A DNA stretch of 64,000 bases from Pontivivens marinum (lineage in GTDB: Bacteria > Pseudomonadota > Alphaproteobacteria > Rhodobacterales > Rhodobacteraceae). A program made the translations under genes and the position numbers. The notes below the pieces were generated by a model that saw only the letters and a list, made by a program, of their open reading frames with translations, was not told the origin of the DNA and searched no databases. How positions within the stretch are numbered: the first letter of the stretch is position 1; each line of letters opens with the position of its first letter. The stretch is from assembly GCF_900231835.1 (NCBI RefSeq), contig NZ_OCTN01000002.1, positions 1 to 64,000 on the forward strand, in the 5' to 3' direction. Of the stretch, positions 17,579-24,085 are shown piece by piece.

Positions 17579-17752
17579 TCAGGCCCTCATATCTTTGGTG
17601 TCGTATGGATCTGCTTCATCCGGCGTGACGTTGGTGCTGAAATCAAGCTCGATCACACGGCCCGAGATCCGTGCGCATGTGACTTCGACGCCAGCGGCTC
17701 GCGCTGCTCGGATGTAGTCCATGAGTCTTTCAGTTGTTTTCACGCCAGCCAT
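17579..17752 (-). CDS. Small protein upstream of integrase, possible recombination accessory factor
   Basis: A 57-residue protein starting MAGVKTTERLMDYIRAARAA, followed by a short beta-rich part (GRVIELDFS) and an acidic tail. The stop lies 1 nt before the integrase start. I chose the ATG at 17752 because GGAGG lies 10 nt upstream. Small proteins of this shape are often seen directly upstream of integrases in alphaproteobacterial prophages. An excisionase or directionality role is a guess from position. Confidence 0.6.
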   Translation of the reverse strand: MAGVKTTERLMDYIRAARAAGVEVTCARISGRVIELDFSTNVTPDEADPYDTKDMRA

Positions 17753-17904
17753 AAATACCGTGCCTCCATCTGTATCAGGTAAAATATCACCCATAGGGTG
17801 AATGAGAGGGCGGCCCAGCCAGCAAGCGTGCAGCACACCGCGAGGATGATGCCGCCGCCGTTCAGAAACCGGTGATCTCGATCTGTATGGCGAGGGATCA
17901 ACAT
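17740..17904 (-). CDS. 54-residue single-span membrane protein
   Basis: The frame starts at an ATG overlapping the last codons of the GapR-like gene and ends 13 nt inside the next gene. After a basic N-terminus (MLIPRHTDRDHRFL) comes one hydrophobic helix, about IILAVCCTLAGWAALSFTLW and a few residues more. The tight overlaps on both sides argue for a real, translationally coupled gene. No family is recognised. Confidence 0.55.
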   Translation of the reverse strand: MLIPRHTDRDHRFLNGGGIILAVCCTLAGWAALSFTLWVIFYLIQMEARYLWLA

Positions 17905-18305
17905 TCGAGGGCCTCTCGGTAGAGCTGCAGGACGGCTTCTTCCTCGGCGACCTGCTGGGGGTCTTTGGTGCGCAGGGCGATCAGTTTGCGCAGGGCTTTG
18001 GTGTCGTAGCCGCGGGCTTTGGCCTCGGCCATGACCTCCTTTTGCTGATCCGAGACGATCTTCTTCTCCTCGTTCAGCCGTTCCATCCGCTCGACGAAGG
18101 AGCGCAGCTCGCCCACCGTGATGCGGTATTGCTTGGTGGAGACCTCGCGATCGGCGTCGGTTTCTTTCATCGGGGGCGGGACCTTGCCGGAGCTGAGGCT
18201 GTCAGCGACCCGGCGCAGATCGCCGCTGGTGAAGGGCGGGCTGGTCGTGGTGCCGCCATTGCCGTCCGGACCGCTGAGGGTCATCGTCAGGTTCTCGGCC
18301 ATCAT
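17898..18305 (-). CDS. DUF2312 / GapR-like nucleoid-associated protein
   Basis: The C-terminal half of this 135-residue protein matches the DUF2312 family: GELRSFVERMERLNEEKKIV, then EAKARGYDTKALRKLIALR and a final acidic helix. The best known member is Caulobacter GapR, a coiled-coil protein that clamps overtwisted DNA ahead of replication and transcription. GapR is about 89 residues; here a 60-residue low-complexity N-terminus is added, and an internal Met (MKETDADREV) could be the true start. A phage version might act on host chromatin or on phage replication; that is inference. Confidence 0.8.
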   Translation of the reverse strand: MMAENLTMTLSGPDGNGGTTTSPPFTSGDLRRVADSLSSGKVPPPMKETDADREVSTKQYRITVGELRSFVERMERLNEEKKIVSDQQKEVMAEAKARGYDTKALRKLIALRTKDPQQVAEEEAVLQLYREALEC

Positions 18306-18802
18306 CGGGCTCCGTCATTTATGCGACCGGTCGCGCGCTCGAATGTTTCGCGCAGCAGATCCCAGCGGGTTGCGGCGGCGGCATTGGTCGAGAGTTCACG
18401 GCGGCTGCGGATTTGCAGGATGGCGCGCAGCTGGGTGGCGGTACGTTCCGGTTTCGGAATGTCGGTGCGCAGCTGAGGGCAATCCGACCGGCCACGCAGC
18501 CAGCGGCGGAACGCGATATCCGAGCAGAGCATCGCCGCAGCCTGCGCGCGGGCATTCACAACGCGATTGGCCTGCGACAGCCAGAGGCCCGTGGCGATCT
18601 CCAGGGTGCCGCCGGTCGCCATGACCCGAGATAGCGTCAGCCGTGTTTCGGTCGAGGCGATCAGCGCGCTATCGCTGCCAGTGCCGTGCTGGATCAGATC
18701 GAGCATCCGCACGCTGCCCAGTCCATCGGCATGGGCGCTGTCGATATCGCGATAGACGCCGGTTAAGCGAACAGCATCATAGGGTTGCAGGGGCTGGATC
18801 AT
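18302..18802 (-). CDS. Hypothetical prophage protein (166 aa)
   Basis: The product has no recognised domain. It reads as a soluble, mainly helical, Arg-rich protein (RRWLRGRSDCPQLR, TATQLRAILQIRSRRE). Overlapping ATGA junctions link it to the genes on both sides, which supports its reality and its place in the leftward operon. Confidence 0.6.
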   Translation of the reverse strand: MIQPLQPYDAVRLTGVYRDIDSAHADGLGSVRMLDLIQHGTGSDSALIASTETRLTLSRVMATGGTLEIATGLWLSQANRVVNARAQAAAMLCSDIAFRRWLRGRSDCPQLRTDIPKPERTATQLRAILQIRSRRELSTNAAAATRWDLLRETFERATGRINDGAR

Positions 18803-18930
18803 CCCGGCACCTGCATCTGCATATAGTACAGCGTGCTATAGAGCATCGCGTTCAGCCAGACCAAATAGGCGATGAACAGCATCGCCGCGGCGGAGGTCAG
18901 GCCATTGGCCGCGCGGTTCAGCACAGTCAT
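18799..18930 (-). CDS. 43-residue single-span membrane protein
   Basis: The ATG at 18930 overlaps the stop of the upstream gene and the stop overlaps the ATG of the downstream gene, so it fills the gap exactly. The peptide has one hydrophobic helix (LTSAAAMLFIAYLVWLNAML) and a Tyr/Met-rich tail. No family is recognised. Small phage membrane peptides can be exclusion factors or holin regulators, but nothing here decides it. Confidence 0.6.
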   Translation of the reverse strand: MTVLNRAANGLTSAAAMLFIAYLVWLNAMLYSTLYYMQMQVPG

Positions 18931-19196
18931 GCCGTAACCTCAGCCACGCGGTGCCGCGCGGCGATTGTCCATGCGAGCAGGGCGCTGGCCCGCGTAGGCC
19001 CACAGCCGATGATGTCGCCGCATTCGATCGAGGTCTTGGTCGGCTGCGCGTCAAGGCTGGCCCCGAATTCGGCGCAGAGAATGTCGATCACCTCGACCGC
19101 ATCTGCGGCGGGCAGGGCGGCGGGCGCGGTCGCGCTGCGGGTGCCGTAGCGGGCCTCGATCATGGCGAGGGCGGTGGCGATGCGGTGGGCGCTCAT
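18927..19196 (-). CDS. Hypothetical prophage protein (89 aa), paralogue of the 103-aa neighbour
   Basis: The C-terminal end (LLAWTIAARHRVAEVTA) resembles the end of the protein at 19585-19896 (HSWTIRARYLLAEVIQ), and both place a Cys-Gly or Cys-Ala segment at a similar distance before it. They look like diverged duplicates separated by one gene. No function can be named. It is joined to both neighbours by 4-nt overlaps. Confidence 0.6.
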   Translation of the reverse strand: MSAHRIATALAMIEARYGTRSATAPAALPAADAVEVIDILCAEFGASLDAQPTKTSIECGDIIGCGPTRASALLAWTIAARHRVAEVTA

Positions 19197-19588
19197 CGGG
19201 TTGCACCCTCCAGCATCGGGATCTCGCCCATTGCGGCAACCGCGCGTGCGGAGCGAACGCCCTGCCGGTGCTGCACAACGCTGCTGGAGCGGTAGCTGGT
19301 GGGCGCGCCGACCGGCGTCGGGTGATAGCCGTGAGCACCCTCGGCCGCGAGTTCGGTCCAGCGCCGCAGCGCCATCCGTTCCGAGCCGATATGCTCGACG
19401 GTCAGGTTCGCAATCGCGACGGTGTAGGTGCCATGGGCGAGGGTCATCCGTCCCGCATGGGTCGTGCGAACGCTGATCGCCGCGCTGTCATAGCCGTCGC
19501 TATTCCACTGCTGGATGAGCTGGCTGGCAATGGCGGCGCGGGCAATCTTCGCGGCGCGGGTGTTGGTATTGCGGATCCGCTTGCTCAT
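19193..19588 (-). CDS. Hypothetical prophage protein (131 aa)
   Basis: The N-terminus is basic (MSKRIRNTNTRAAKIARAA) and the centre is beta-strand-rich (MTLAHGTYTVAIANLTVEHI). No recognised domain. Its start overlaps the upstream stop by 4 nt, and its own stop overlaps the next start, so it is part of one polycistronic leftward message. Confidence 0.55.
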   Translation of the reverse strand: MSKRIRNTNTRAAKIARAAIASQLIQQWNSDGYDSAAISVRTTHAGRMTLAHGTYTVAIANLTVEHIGSERMALRRWTELAAEGAHGYHPTPVGAPTSYRSSSVVQHRQGVRSARAVAAMGEIPMLEGATR

Positions 19589-19896
19589 TGGATCACCTCC
19601 GCCAGCAGATAGCGCGCGCGGATGGTCCAGGAATGCAGGGCATCGCCGGGCGTCGGGCCTTCACCCTCCGCTCCGGCGCAGGTGATGACGTGGCGGGGTT
19701 TGTTGTTCGGGCAGCCATAGGCCGCGATCGCATCGTGATGTGCGATCAGCAGGTCTATCGCTGCACGCGGATCATTTGACTTTAATTGCTTCGAAGTAGT
19801 GAGCGCGCTGTTGAGGCAGTTAAAGCCGCCTATCTGCACGGGCAGAGATTCTGGGGCGTTCGGGAAAATTGATGTGTTTGAAGTCGTTGACGGCAT
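19585..19896 (-). CDS. Hypothetical prophage protein (103 aa), first gene of leftward operon
   Basis: This is the promoter-proximal gene of the leftward operon, 36 bp from the nearest operator palindrome. The protein has a Pro/Ser/Thr-rich N-terminus and a C-terminal half related to the 89-residue protein two genes downstream. No domain is recognised. It is probably repressed in the lysogen. Confidence 0.55.
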   Translation of the reverse strand: MPSTTSNTSIFPNAPESLPVQIGGFNCLNSALTTSKQLKSNDPRAAIDLLIAHHDAIAAYGCPNNKPRHVITCAGAEGEGPTPGDALHSWTIRARYLLAEVIQ

Positions 19897-19932
19897 GACC
19901 GAGGTCTCTCCCTGTTGTTTGGGAGGAATCTA

Positions 19933-19980
19933 ATGGGCGTTTTGCCCATCGGTCAATTATAAAATGGACAAAACGTCCAT
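19933..19980. promoter_or_regulatory. Left operator pair of the prophage repressor
   Basis: Two 17-bp palindromes lie 31 bp apart: ATGGGCGTTTTGCCCAT at 19933-19949 and ATGGACAAAACGTCCAT at 19964-19980. They match two more on the other side of the repressor gene. The shared form is ATGGnC-N5-GnCCAT with an A-rich or T-rich spacer. The position upstream of the leftward operon fits an OL function. Confidence 0.75.
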
Positions 19981-20103
19981 TGCGTGTATTGCAAACCAAC
20001 TCCACCATGGCGAAAAAATGGCTCGGGAGTTTGAAATGTATGACGTCGATGAACGTGTTTTGTTGGGCCTTTCACGCCTTACCGGGGTCAGTGTGGATAA
20101 ACT

Positions 20104-20391
20104 TTACGGAGCCTTAATCGTTCGTTTGCTCATGAGGTTATCAGCAAGAGCTCTGGGAACTTCGGTTAAGCGCCCGCGATAAAGGTAATCCATCGAAACG
20201 CCCCATCGCTCTGCAATTTTATAGGCCATATCAGCTTTTAGTGGTTTGACGCCCTGTTCGATGCGGCTGTAGCTGCTCCGGTCTATTCCTACTGAATCAG
20301 CGAGTTCTGACTTCGTTAGGTTGTGATGAGCTCGCAATGCCTCCAGTCGTTGGCCTACTGCGACAGGATTAAATGGATCGTAATCGTTCAC
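20104..20391 (-). CDS. XRE-family (Cro/CI-type) prophage repressor
   Basis: A 95-residue helix-turn-helix protein. The HTH_3 region reads VGQRLEALRAHHNLTKSELA then SVGIDRSSYSRIEQGVKPL, with a C-terminal WGVSMDYLYRG, typical of single-domain XRE regulators. It lacks the C-terminal peptidase domain of CI, so SOS self-cleavage is not expected. I start at GTG 20391, preceded by AGGGGG; the frame stays open upstream through the operator. It lies between two operator pairs, as expected for the immunity repressor. Confidence 0.8.
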   Translation of the reverse strand: MNDYDPFNPVAVGQRLEALRAHHNLTKSELADSVGIDRSSYSRIEQGVKPLKADMAYKIAERWGVSMDYLYRGRLTEVPRALADNLMSKRTIKAP

Positions 20392-20432
20392 GGCATACCC
20401 CCTTGGTTTCCATGACTGAGTGTCCTGCGTAA

Positions 20433-20489
20433 GTGGATAAAGCGTCCATTGATGTTTCTCCCATCTTGACGAATGGACGAAACGCCCAT
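20433..20489. promoter_or_regulatory. Right operator pair of the prophage repressor
   Basis: GTGGATAAAGCGTCCAT at 20433-20449 and ATGGACGAAACGCCCAT at 20473-20489 match the palindromes left of the repressor. They lie between the repressor start and the rightward Cro-like gene, so they can control both promoters. Confidence 0.75.
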
Positions 20490-20501
20490 TATGCAGGGTG
20501 T

Positions 20502-20801
20502 ATGGAGATGAGATTTCAAACATTTGGTGACGTGATCGACACATGGCCTTCTCGCGTAGCCTTCGCGAAGGAAGTCGTGCTTTCGCTGTCTGCCGTGAAT
20601 AAAATGCATCGGACAGACTCTGTGCGCGGTGTGTATTTCCAGAGAATTGTTAGGGCCAGCGCTCAGCGCCACGGTGCCGCTGCTGTTACTTATCAAGAGC
20701 TTTGCATTCTAGCGGGTAGGTCGGCGCCTGATAACTTAAAGGCAGTTACTACAGCCATTTCCCGTCCTTGCGTTGATGTGGAAATCGGGGCGAGCAAATG
20801 A
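20502..20801 (+). CDS. Cro-like helix-turn-helix protein, first rightward early gene
   Basis: A protein of about 99 residues starting MEMRFQTFGDVIDTWPSRVA. The segment TWPSRVAFAKEVVLSLSAVN followed by KMHRTDSVRGVYFQRIV fits the YdaS/Cro-like family of very short HTH proteins found at this position in alphaproteobacterial phages. It is divergent from the repressor across the right operators. MRF at 20508 is an alternative start. The expected role is a lytic switch protein. Confidence 0.65.
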   Translation: MEMRFQTFGDVIDTWPSRVAFAKEVVLSLSAVNKMHRTDSVRGVYFQRIVRASAQRHGAAAVTYQELCILAGRSAPDNLKAVTTAISRPCVDVEIGASK

Positions 20802-20980
20802 GCGCCGCCGCAATGAGCCACGGTCCGCTGGTGGCATTCACAACCCCTGCCGCTGATCCAGCGCGTCTTCACGCATTCGCCACTCACCGGTTTGGCGAAA
20901 CGACGCGGGGTTCATTTGGTATGGGCCCCCGCGCCGCATCTTCATCGTGTCCAGCGATTGAGAGGGGGGTGGTCGGATGA
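20798..20980 (+). CDS. Hypothetical early protein (60 aa)
   Basis: The start overlaps the Cro-like gene stop and the stop overlaps the next start, both by 4 nt. The sequence is Ala/Pro/His-rich without a recognisable fold. Only its tight placement supports it. Confidence 0.45.
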   Translation: MSAAAMSHGPLVAFTTPAADPARLHAFATHRFGETTRGSFGMGPRAASSSCPAIERGVVG

Positions 20981-21360
20981 CCGTTCCCGTCTTCTCCACA
21001 GCATTCAAAGCATCGCCTTCACCGGTGGATGATCGCAGAGGAGCGCCTGAAATGTCTTTCCGAAACTTACGAAACCGCAAAATTTCTGGTTCGGGCGGAA
21101 AGGGCGGTGGTGAGGGGGCTGAGCGTGCGGCGTTTGCGCGGATGCTGTGGAGCGCATTTCCCGAGGCACGATCCGAGCATGAGCTGTGCGAGCTGGCGGC
21201 GATGGTTCTGACCGATGATGCGCGTCCTGTGAATCCGCGGACGGTCCGAAACTGGCTGCAATGCGAGAATGCGCCGCATTTTCGCTACGTGGTGCGCGTC
21301 ATGGCGTTGGCGGGTGCCGAGGCAGTCTTTGCACTAATTGATCCGGAGGCAGCATCATGA
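20977..21360 (+). CDS. Early protein with possible helix-turn-helix (127 aa)
   Basis: After a Gly-rich basic N-terminus, residues 50-110 (FARMLWSAFPEARSEHELCE then PRTVRNWLQCENAPHFRYVV) look like a DNA-binding helical domain in which NPRTVRNWL would be the recognition helix region. It probably regulates early transcription or replication. Overlaps of 4 nt join it to both neighbours. Confidence 0.6.
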   Translation: MTVPVFSTAFKASPSPVDDRRGAPEMSFRNLRNRKISGSGGKGGGEGAERAAFARMLWSAFPEARSEHELCELAAMVLTDDARPVNPRTVRNWLQCENAPHFRYVVRVMALAGAEAVFALIDPEAAS

Positions 21361-21485
21361 AGGTCCGTGCGTGGGTGGGCTATCGATTGAATACGTGGCG
21401 GGCAAAGAGGGCGGAGCATGCGGCAAGCGTGTTCCGGTTGCGCGCGGAAAAGTTTTTCCTGCGGGTCAAGGGGTTGAGCAAATGA
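21357..21485 (+). CDS. 42-residue basic small protein
   Basis: The ATG overlaps the preceding stop. The peptide MKVRAWVGYRLNTWRAKRAE continues with alternating basic and hydrophobic residues (RLRAEKFFLRVKGLSK), an amphipathic helix. No family is recognised. It is the last gene before an intrinsic terminator about 220 bp downstream. Confidence 0.45.
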   Translation: MKVRAWVGYRLNTWRAKRAEHAASVFRLRAEKFFLRVKGLSK

Positions 21486-21705
21486 TGCTCGCGCCGGGCT
21501 TCGCAGCAGGGTTTCCGGTGTCGGGGGGCGGCGTACCGCACCGGAAAGGGGCGCGCCGTATCGTGGTTGTCGCGGCGCGCCCTCAACAAAACATGGCGAT
21601 GGGTGGGTATTTGACTTATTCAGTTCTTGAGCTGGGCGAGGTCGCCATGCCCCAGCGTTCAACTGATGGGCCTATAGGGTTCGCAGTTGTAGCCTCCCCG
21701 GACTC

Positions 21706-21740
21706 CCCCGCCTGTGCCCCACGCGCAGGCGGGGTTTTTT
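21706..21740 (+). terminator. Intrinsic terminator inside the early region
   Basis: CCCCGCCTG and CAGGCGGGG form a perfect 9-bp stem with an 11-nt loop, followed by TTTTTT. It interrupts the rightward early transcript just before the gene at 21754, so genes beyond it need antitermination, read-through or their own promoter. Confidence 0.85.
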
Positions 21741-21753
21741 GTTCGGGTGCGTT

Positions 21754-22107
21754 ATGAACCGCGTGCATTTACCGGACCGCCGGCAGAACCGAACGCATGA
21801 GATCACGGCCTATGGGGGGCGGTGGCGGGTCTGCGTTGGCTATGACGGGGCAGGGCGCGCGCGGGAAGTGTTTATGGATGGCGAGCGTGTCGGCTCCGAT
21901 GTGGCGCAGCTGCTATCGGATGCCTGCGTTGCGATCAGCGTGGCGCTGCAGCACGGCGTGCCCGCGGCGGAGATGGGGGCGAGCTGCGGCACGGTTCCTG
22001 TTGCGGGCGCGGCGGAGGTCACAGAACCGGCCTCGGCTTTAGGCGCGGTTCTGGCCATGTTGGTCGCGGAGGATGCGGATATCGCGCGGATCGGCGGTGC
22101 GCCATGA
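21754..22107 (+). CDS. Phage protein resembling TSCPD-domain family (117 aa)
   Basis: The sequence MNRVHLPDRRQNRTHEITAY, then a short beta-rich segment (WRVCVGYDGAGRAREVFMDG) and DVAQLLSDACVAISVALQHG, is the pattern of a family common in early regions of alphaproteobacterial phages. It is related to the TSCPD domain of vitamin B12-dependent ribonucleotide reductase. Its phage role is unknown. The ATG at 21754 lies 14 nt after the terminator T-run. It overlaps the next gene by 4 nt. Confidence 0.65.
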   Translation: MNRVHLPDRRQNRTHEITAYGGRWRVCVGYDGAGRAREVFMDGERVGSDVAQLLSDACVAISVALQHGVPAAEMGASCGTVPVAGAAEVTEPASALGAVLAMLVAEDADIARIGGAP

Positions 22108-22652
22108 GCGTGATCGCGGATCAGGTGCGGGCGGATATTGCGGGATTGCGGGCGGATGGCGTCTCGGCCCGGGAGGCGCAGCTGGCGATTGGCTGGCGGT
22201 ATTTGCGGGCGATCGAGCGCAATCACCTGACGCCGGTCCGCGACCGGGCACCTGCACCGGATCCGGAACCGGCGCCGACCAGGACTGATGTGCCACCGCT
22301 GGTGAGCTGGACCAAATCGGGGGTCGCCAAACATGGGGGCTACCAGTTCGCGGGGCCGCGGCTGGAAGTGCTGCGCCGGTCGGCCAGCTCTCGCGGGTTC
22401 AACCGGCTGCAGCTGATCGAGCAGGGCGTGCTGGATTGCACGACCACGAAAACGATCGGGCTTCTGAAGCGGCTGGGGCTGATGGCGCAGGCGGGCCAGC
22501 GGCGATCCGGTCGCGGGAATACCAAACGCCTGCGGGCCTATTACCGCGCCACGGCGCTGGGTCGTGATGTGCTGCGCGCCATCGAGGCCGGACCGGACGC
22601 GCCACCGGTCCCGTGGCTGCGCGAAACATCCAAAGGGGAGGGCGCGTCATGA
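22104..22652 (+). CDS. Early protein, possible winged-helix DNA-binding (182 aa)
   Basis: The N-terminus (VRADIAGLRADGVSAREAQL then AIGWRYLRAIERNHLTPV) looks like a small HTH. A Pro-rich linker leads to a C-terminal domain with FNRLQLIEQGVLDCTTTKTI and GLLKRLGLMAQAGQRRSGRG, which reads as a winged helix. It may be a regulator or a replication-associated protein. No exact family is named. Confidence 0.5.
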   Translation: MSVIADQVRADIAGLRADGVSAREAQLAIGWRYLRAIERNHLTPVRDRAPAPDPEPAPTRTDVPPLVSWTKSGVAKHGGYQFAGPRLEVLRRSASSRGFNRLQLIEQGVLDCTTTKTIGLLKRLGLMAQAGQRRSGRGNTKRLRAYYRATALGRDVLRAIEAGPDAPPVPWLRETSKGEGAS

Positions 22653-23275
22653 AACCGCAAGCGTCGGGATTGCAGGCGGTCCAGTCGGAGGAATTGTTCC
22701 ACTATCCGATTGCGACGCGCGAGAGGCTTCGGAACCACTTCTTTCTGACTTTCCACCACCGGCGCTGGCTGAACAGCGACTTTCGCAACCTCGCGGATCT
22801 GGATGTGCGCGGAGTGGCGCTGGATCTGTTTTGCGCGGCGCAGGATCAGGCGCCGGTGGGGACCTTGCCAACCAATGACCAGCTGATCGCGCGTTTGGTC
22901 GATGTGTCGCTGGAGACCTGGCGGGGGCTGGCGGCGCGCTCGATCCCGCCGCTGACCAATTGGCAGCGCTGTGTGTGCGATGATGGTGAAGTGCGGCTTT
23001 ACCATCCGGTGGTGCTGGAGATCGTGCTGGATGCGTTGGGGCGCAAGGAGCAGGATGCGGAGAAGCGGGCCAATGACAAGGCGCGCAAGCGTCTCAAGGC
23101 TTTGCCCGAGCAGATGATGCGGGCGGGATTGCGCAAGCAGGCTACGGAAGACGAGGCCTTTGTCCTGCGTTTGGATGAGCATCTTCTGGAACATTATGAC
23201 GGTGAGCAACGACGCCCGGCGACGGTGCGCAGGGCGCTTGAGGATCTCGATCTTCAGGATCAGCGCGGCGCGTAA
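22649..23275 (+). CDS. Early protein, possibly replication-associated (208 aa)
   Basis: Starting MKPQASGLQAVQSEELFHYP, the product has a mostly helical domain (RNHFFLTFHHRRWLNSDFRN, then TNDQLIARLVDVSLETWRGL) and a long basic-acidic helix (DAEKRANDKARKRLKALPEQ). The overall shape recalls phage replication proteins of the DUF1376 type, but no diagnostic motif is visible. It lies directly upstream of the iteron cluster, where a replication initiator often sits. Confidence 0.45.
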   Translation: MKPQASGLQAVQSEELFHYPIATRERLRNHFFLTFHHRRWLNSDFRNLADLDVRGVALDLFCAAQDQAPVGTLPTNDQLIARLVDVSLETWRGLAARSIPPLTNWQRCVCDDGEVRLYHPVVLEIVLDALGRKEQDAEKRANDKARKRLKALPEQMMRAGLRKQATEDEAFVLRLDEHLLEHYDGEQRRPATVRRALEDLDLQDQRGA

Positions 23276-23296
23276 TCCTTCCGCGTTTCTTCCGGC

Positions 23297-23351
23297 GGAA
23301 GGAAAACGGAAGGAACGCGGAAGGAAACCGGAAGGAAGTCGGAGCGAAAAA
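23297..23351 (+). repeat. Five tandem 11-bp iterons (GGAAGGAAnnC)
   Basis: GGAAGGAA starts at 23297, 23308, 23319 and 23330, and a degenerate GGAGCGAA at 23341, an exact 11-bp period. An 18-bp inverted repeat with one mismatch (23277-23294 and 23307-23324) overlaps the array. Helically phased repeats of this kind are typical of replication origins or of arrays bound by a cooperative regulator. Confidence 0.7.
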
Positions 23352-23360
23352 GCGTGAAAG

Positions 23361-23381
23361 AGCCGTGTCCGGCTTTTTTTT
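23361..23381 (+). terminator. Intrinsic terminator after the iteron array
   Basis: AGCCG-TGTC-CGGCT, a 5-bp stem with a 4-nt loop, is followed by a run of eight T residues. It lies between the early gene at 22649 and the gene at 23510. Confidence 0.7.
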
Positions 23382-23509
23382 GATCCGGTTTGTTCCGCGC
23401 TGAAAAGACAAGGACATGAAATTGAAAATGACAATTGCGCGGTGGCGCGCGGGCCGCTGACGGGCCGGTTTTTGCAAGCGGACGGATTGGGTTGAGAAAG
23501 GAAGATCTG

Positions 23510-24085
23510 ATGGACAGCGTTGAGCAAAAAGAGGGGGAGGCGCGTGTGATGGCGTTGCTGATCGAGCCATTGCTGCGGCGGGGATTGGCGCGGCCCTCTG
23601 CGGTGAGCAAGGGCCAGTTCGAGGATATGAAGGCGGATATCTGCAAGCGTCTGGCCTATATGACGCCCGCCAATCTGGGAGCGCTGGAGGAGATCGTTGC
23701 GGCCAATCCGGCGGGCAAGGATCGGGACCGGCTGCCGATCGGGCCGGTTGTGCTGGGCTATGCGGCGGATGTGCAGCCGCCCAGCGATACGGCCTCGCCG
23801 CTGATGCGCGCGGTGTTCAGCTCGGCCACGGGTCTGGAGGCGATCCAGGGCGGGTGGTCGCCGGAGCTGCTGGGTCAGGTGCGGCGGACGCGCAAATGGC
23901 CCGGACGGTTTGCGCTGACGCAAATCAGAAACGGCGCGGATGACAATGTGCGGCTGATGCGGCGGCTCGAGGAACGGATCGCGACGGGGGCGGCGCTGGA
24001 GGGCGCGGACCAGGCGTGGCGCGACCGTCGGCTGGCGGCTTTGCGCAAATGCGAGGAGATCAGGGAAATGGGGCTGAAGGGATGA
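23510..24085 (+). CDS. Hypothetical prophage protein (191 aa)
   Basis: The start is fixed by AAAGGAAG upstream of ATG 23510. The product is helical (MALLIEPLLRRGLARPSAVS, QFEDMKADICKRLAYMTPAN), with a C-terminal Arg-rich amphipathic region ending CEEIREMGLKG. No family is recognised. It overlaps the phage nusG gene by 4 nt, so the two are co-expressed. Confidence 0.6.
   Translation: MDSVEQKEGEARVMALLIEPLLRRGLARPSAVSKGQFEDMKADICKRLAYMTPANLGALEEIVAANPAGKDRDRLPIGPVVLGYAADVQPPSDTASPLMRAVFSSATGLEAIQGGWSPELLGQVRRTRKWPGRFALTQIRNGADDNVRLMRRLEERIATGAALEGADQAWRDRRLAALRKCEEIREMGLKG

Noticed and set aside
19964-20182. 72-codon plus-strand frame beginning in the left operator
   Set aside because: Its first ATG is part of an operator palindrome and it runs into the repressor gene on the other strand. 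A start at a later Met is possible, but no ribosome site supports it.
21482-21757. 91-codon frame overlapping the early terminator
   Set aside because: It reads through the terminator hairpin and T-run and ends inside the next gene; composition is not protein-like.
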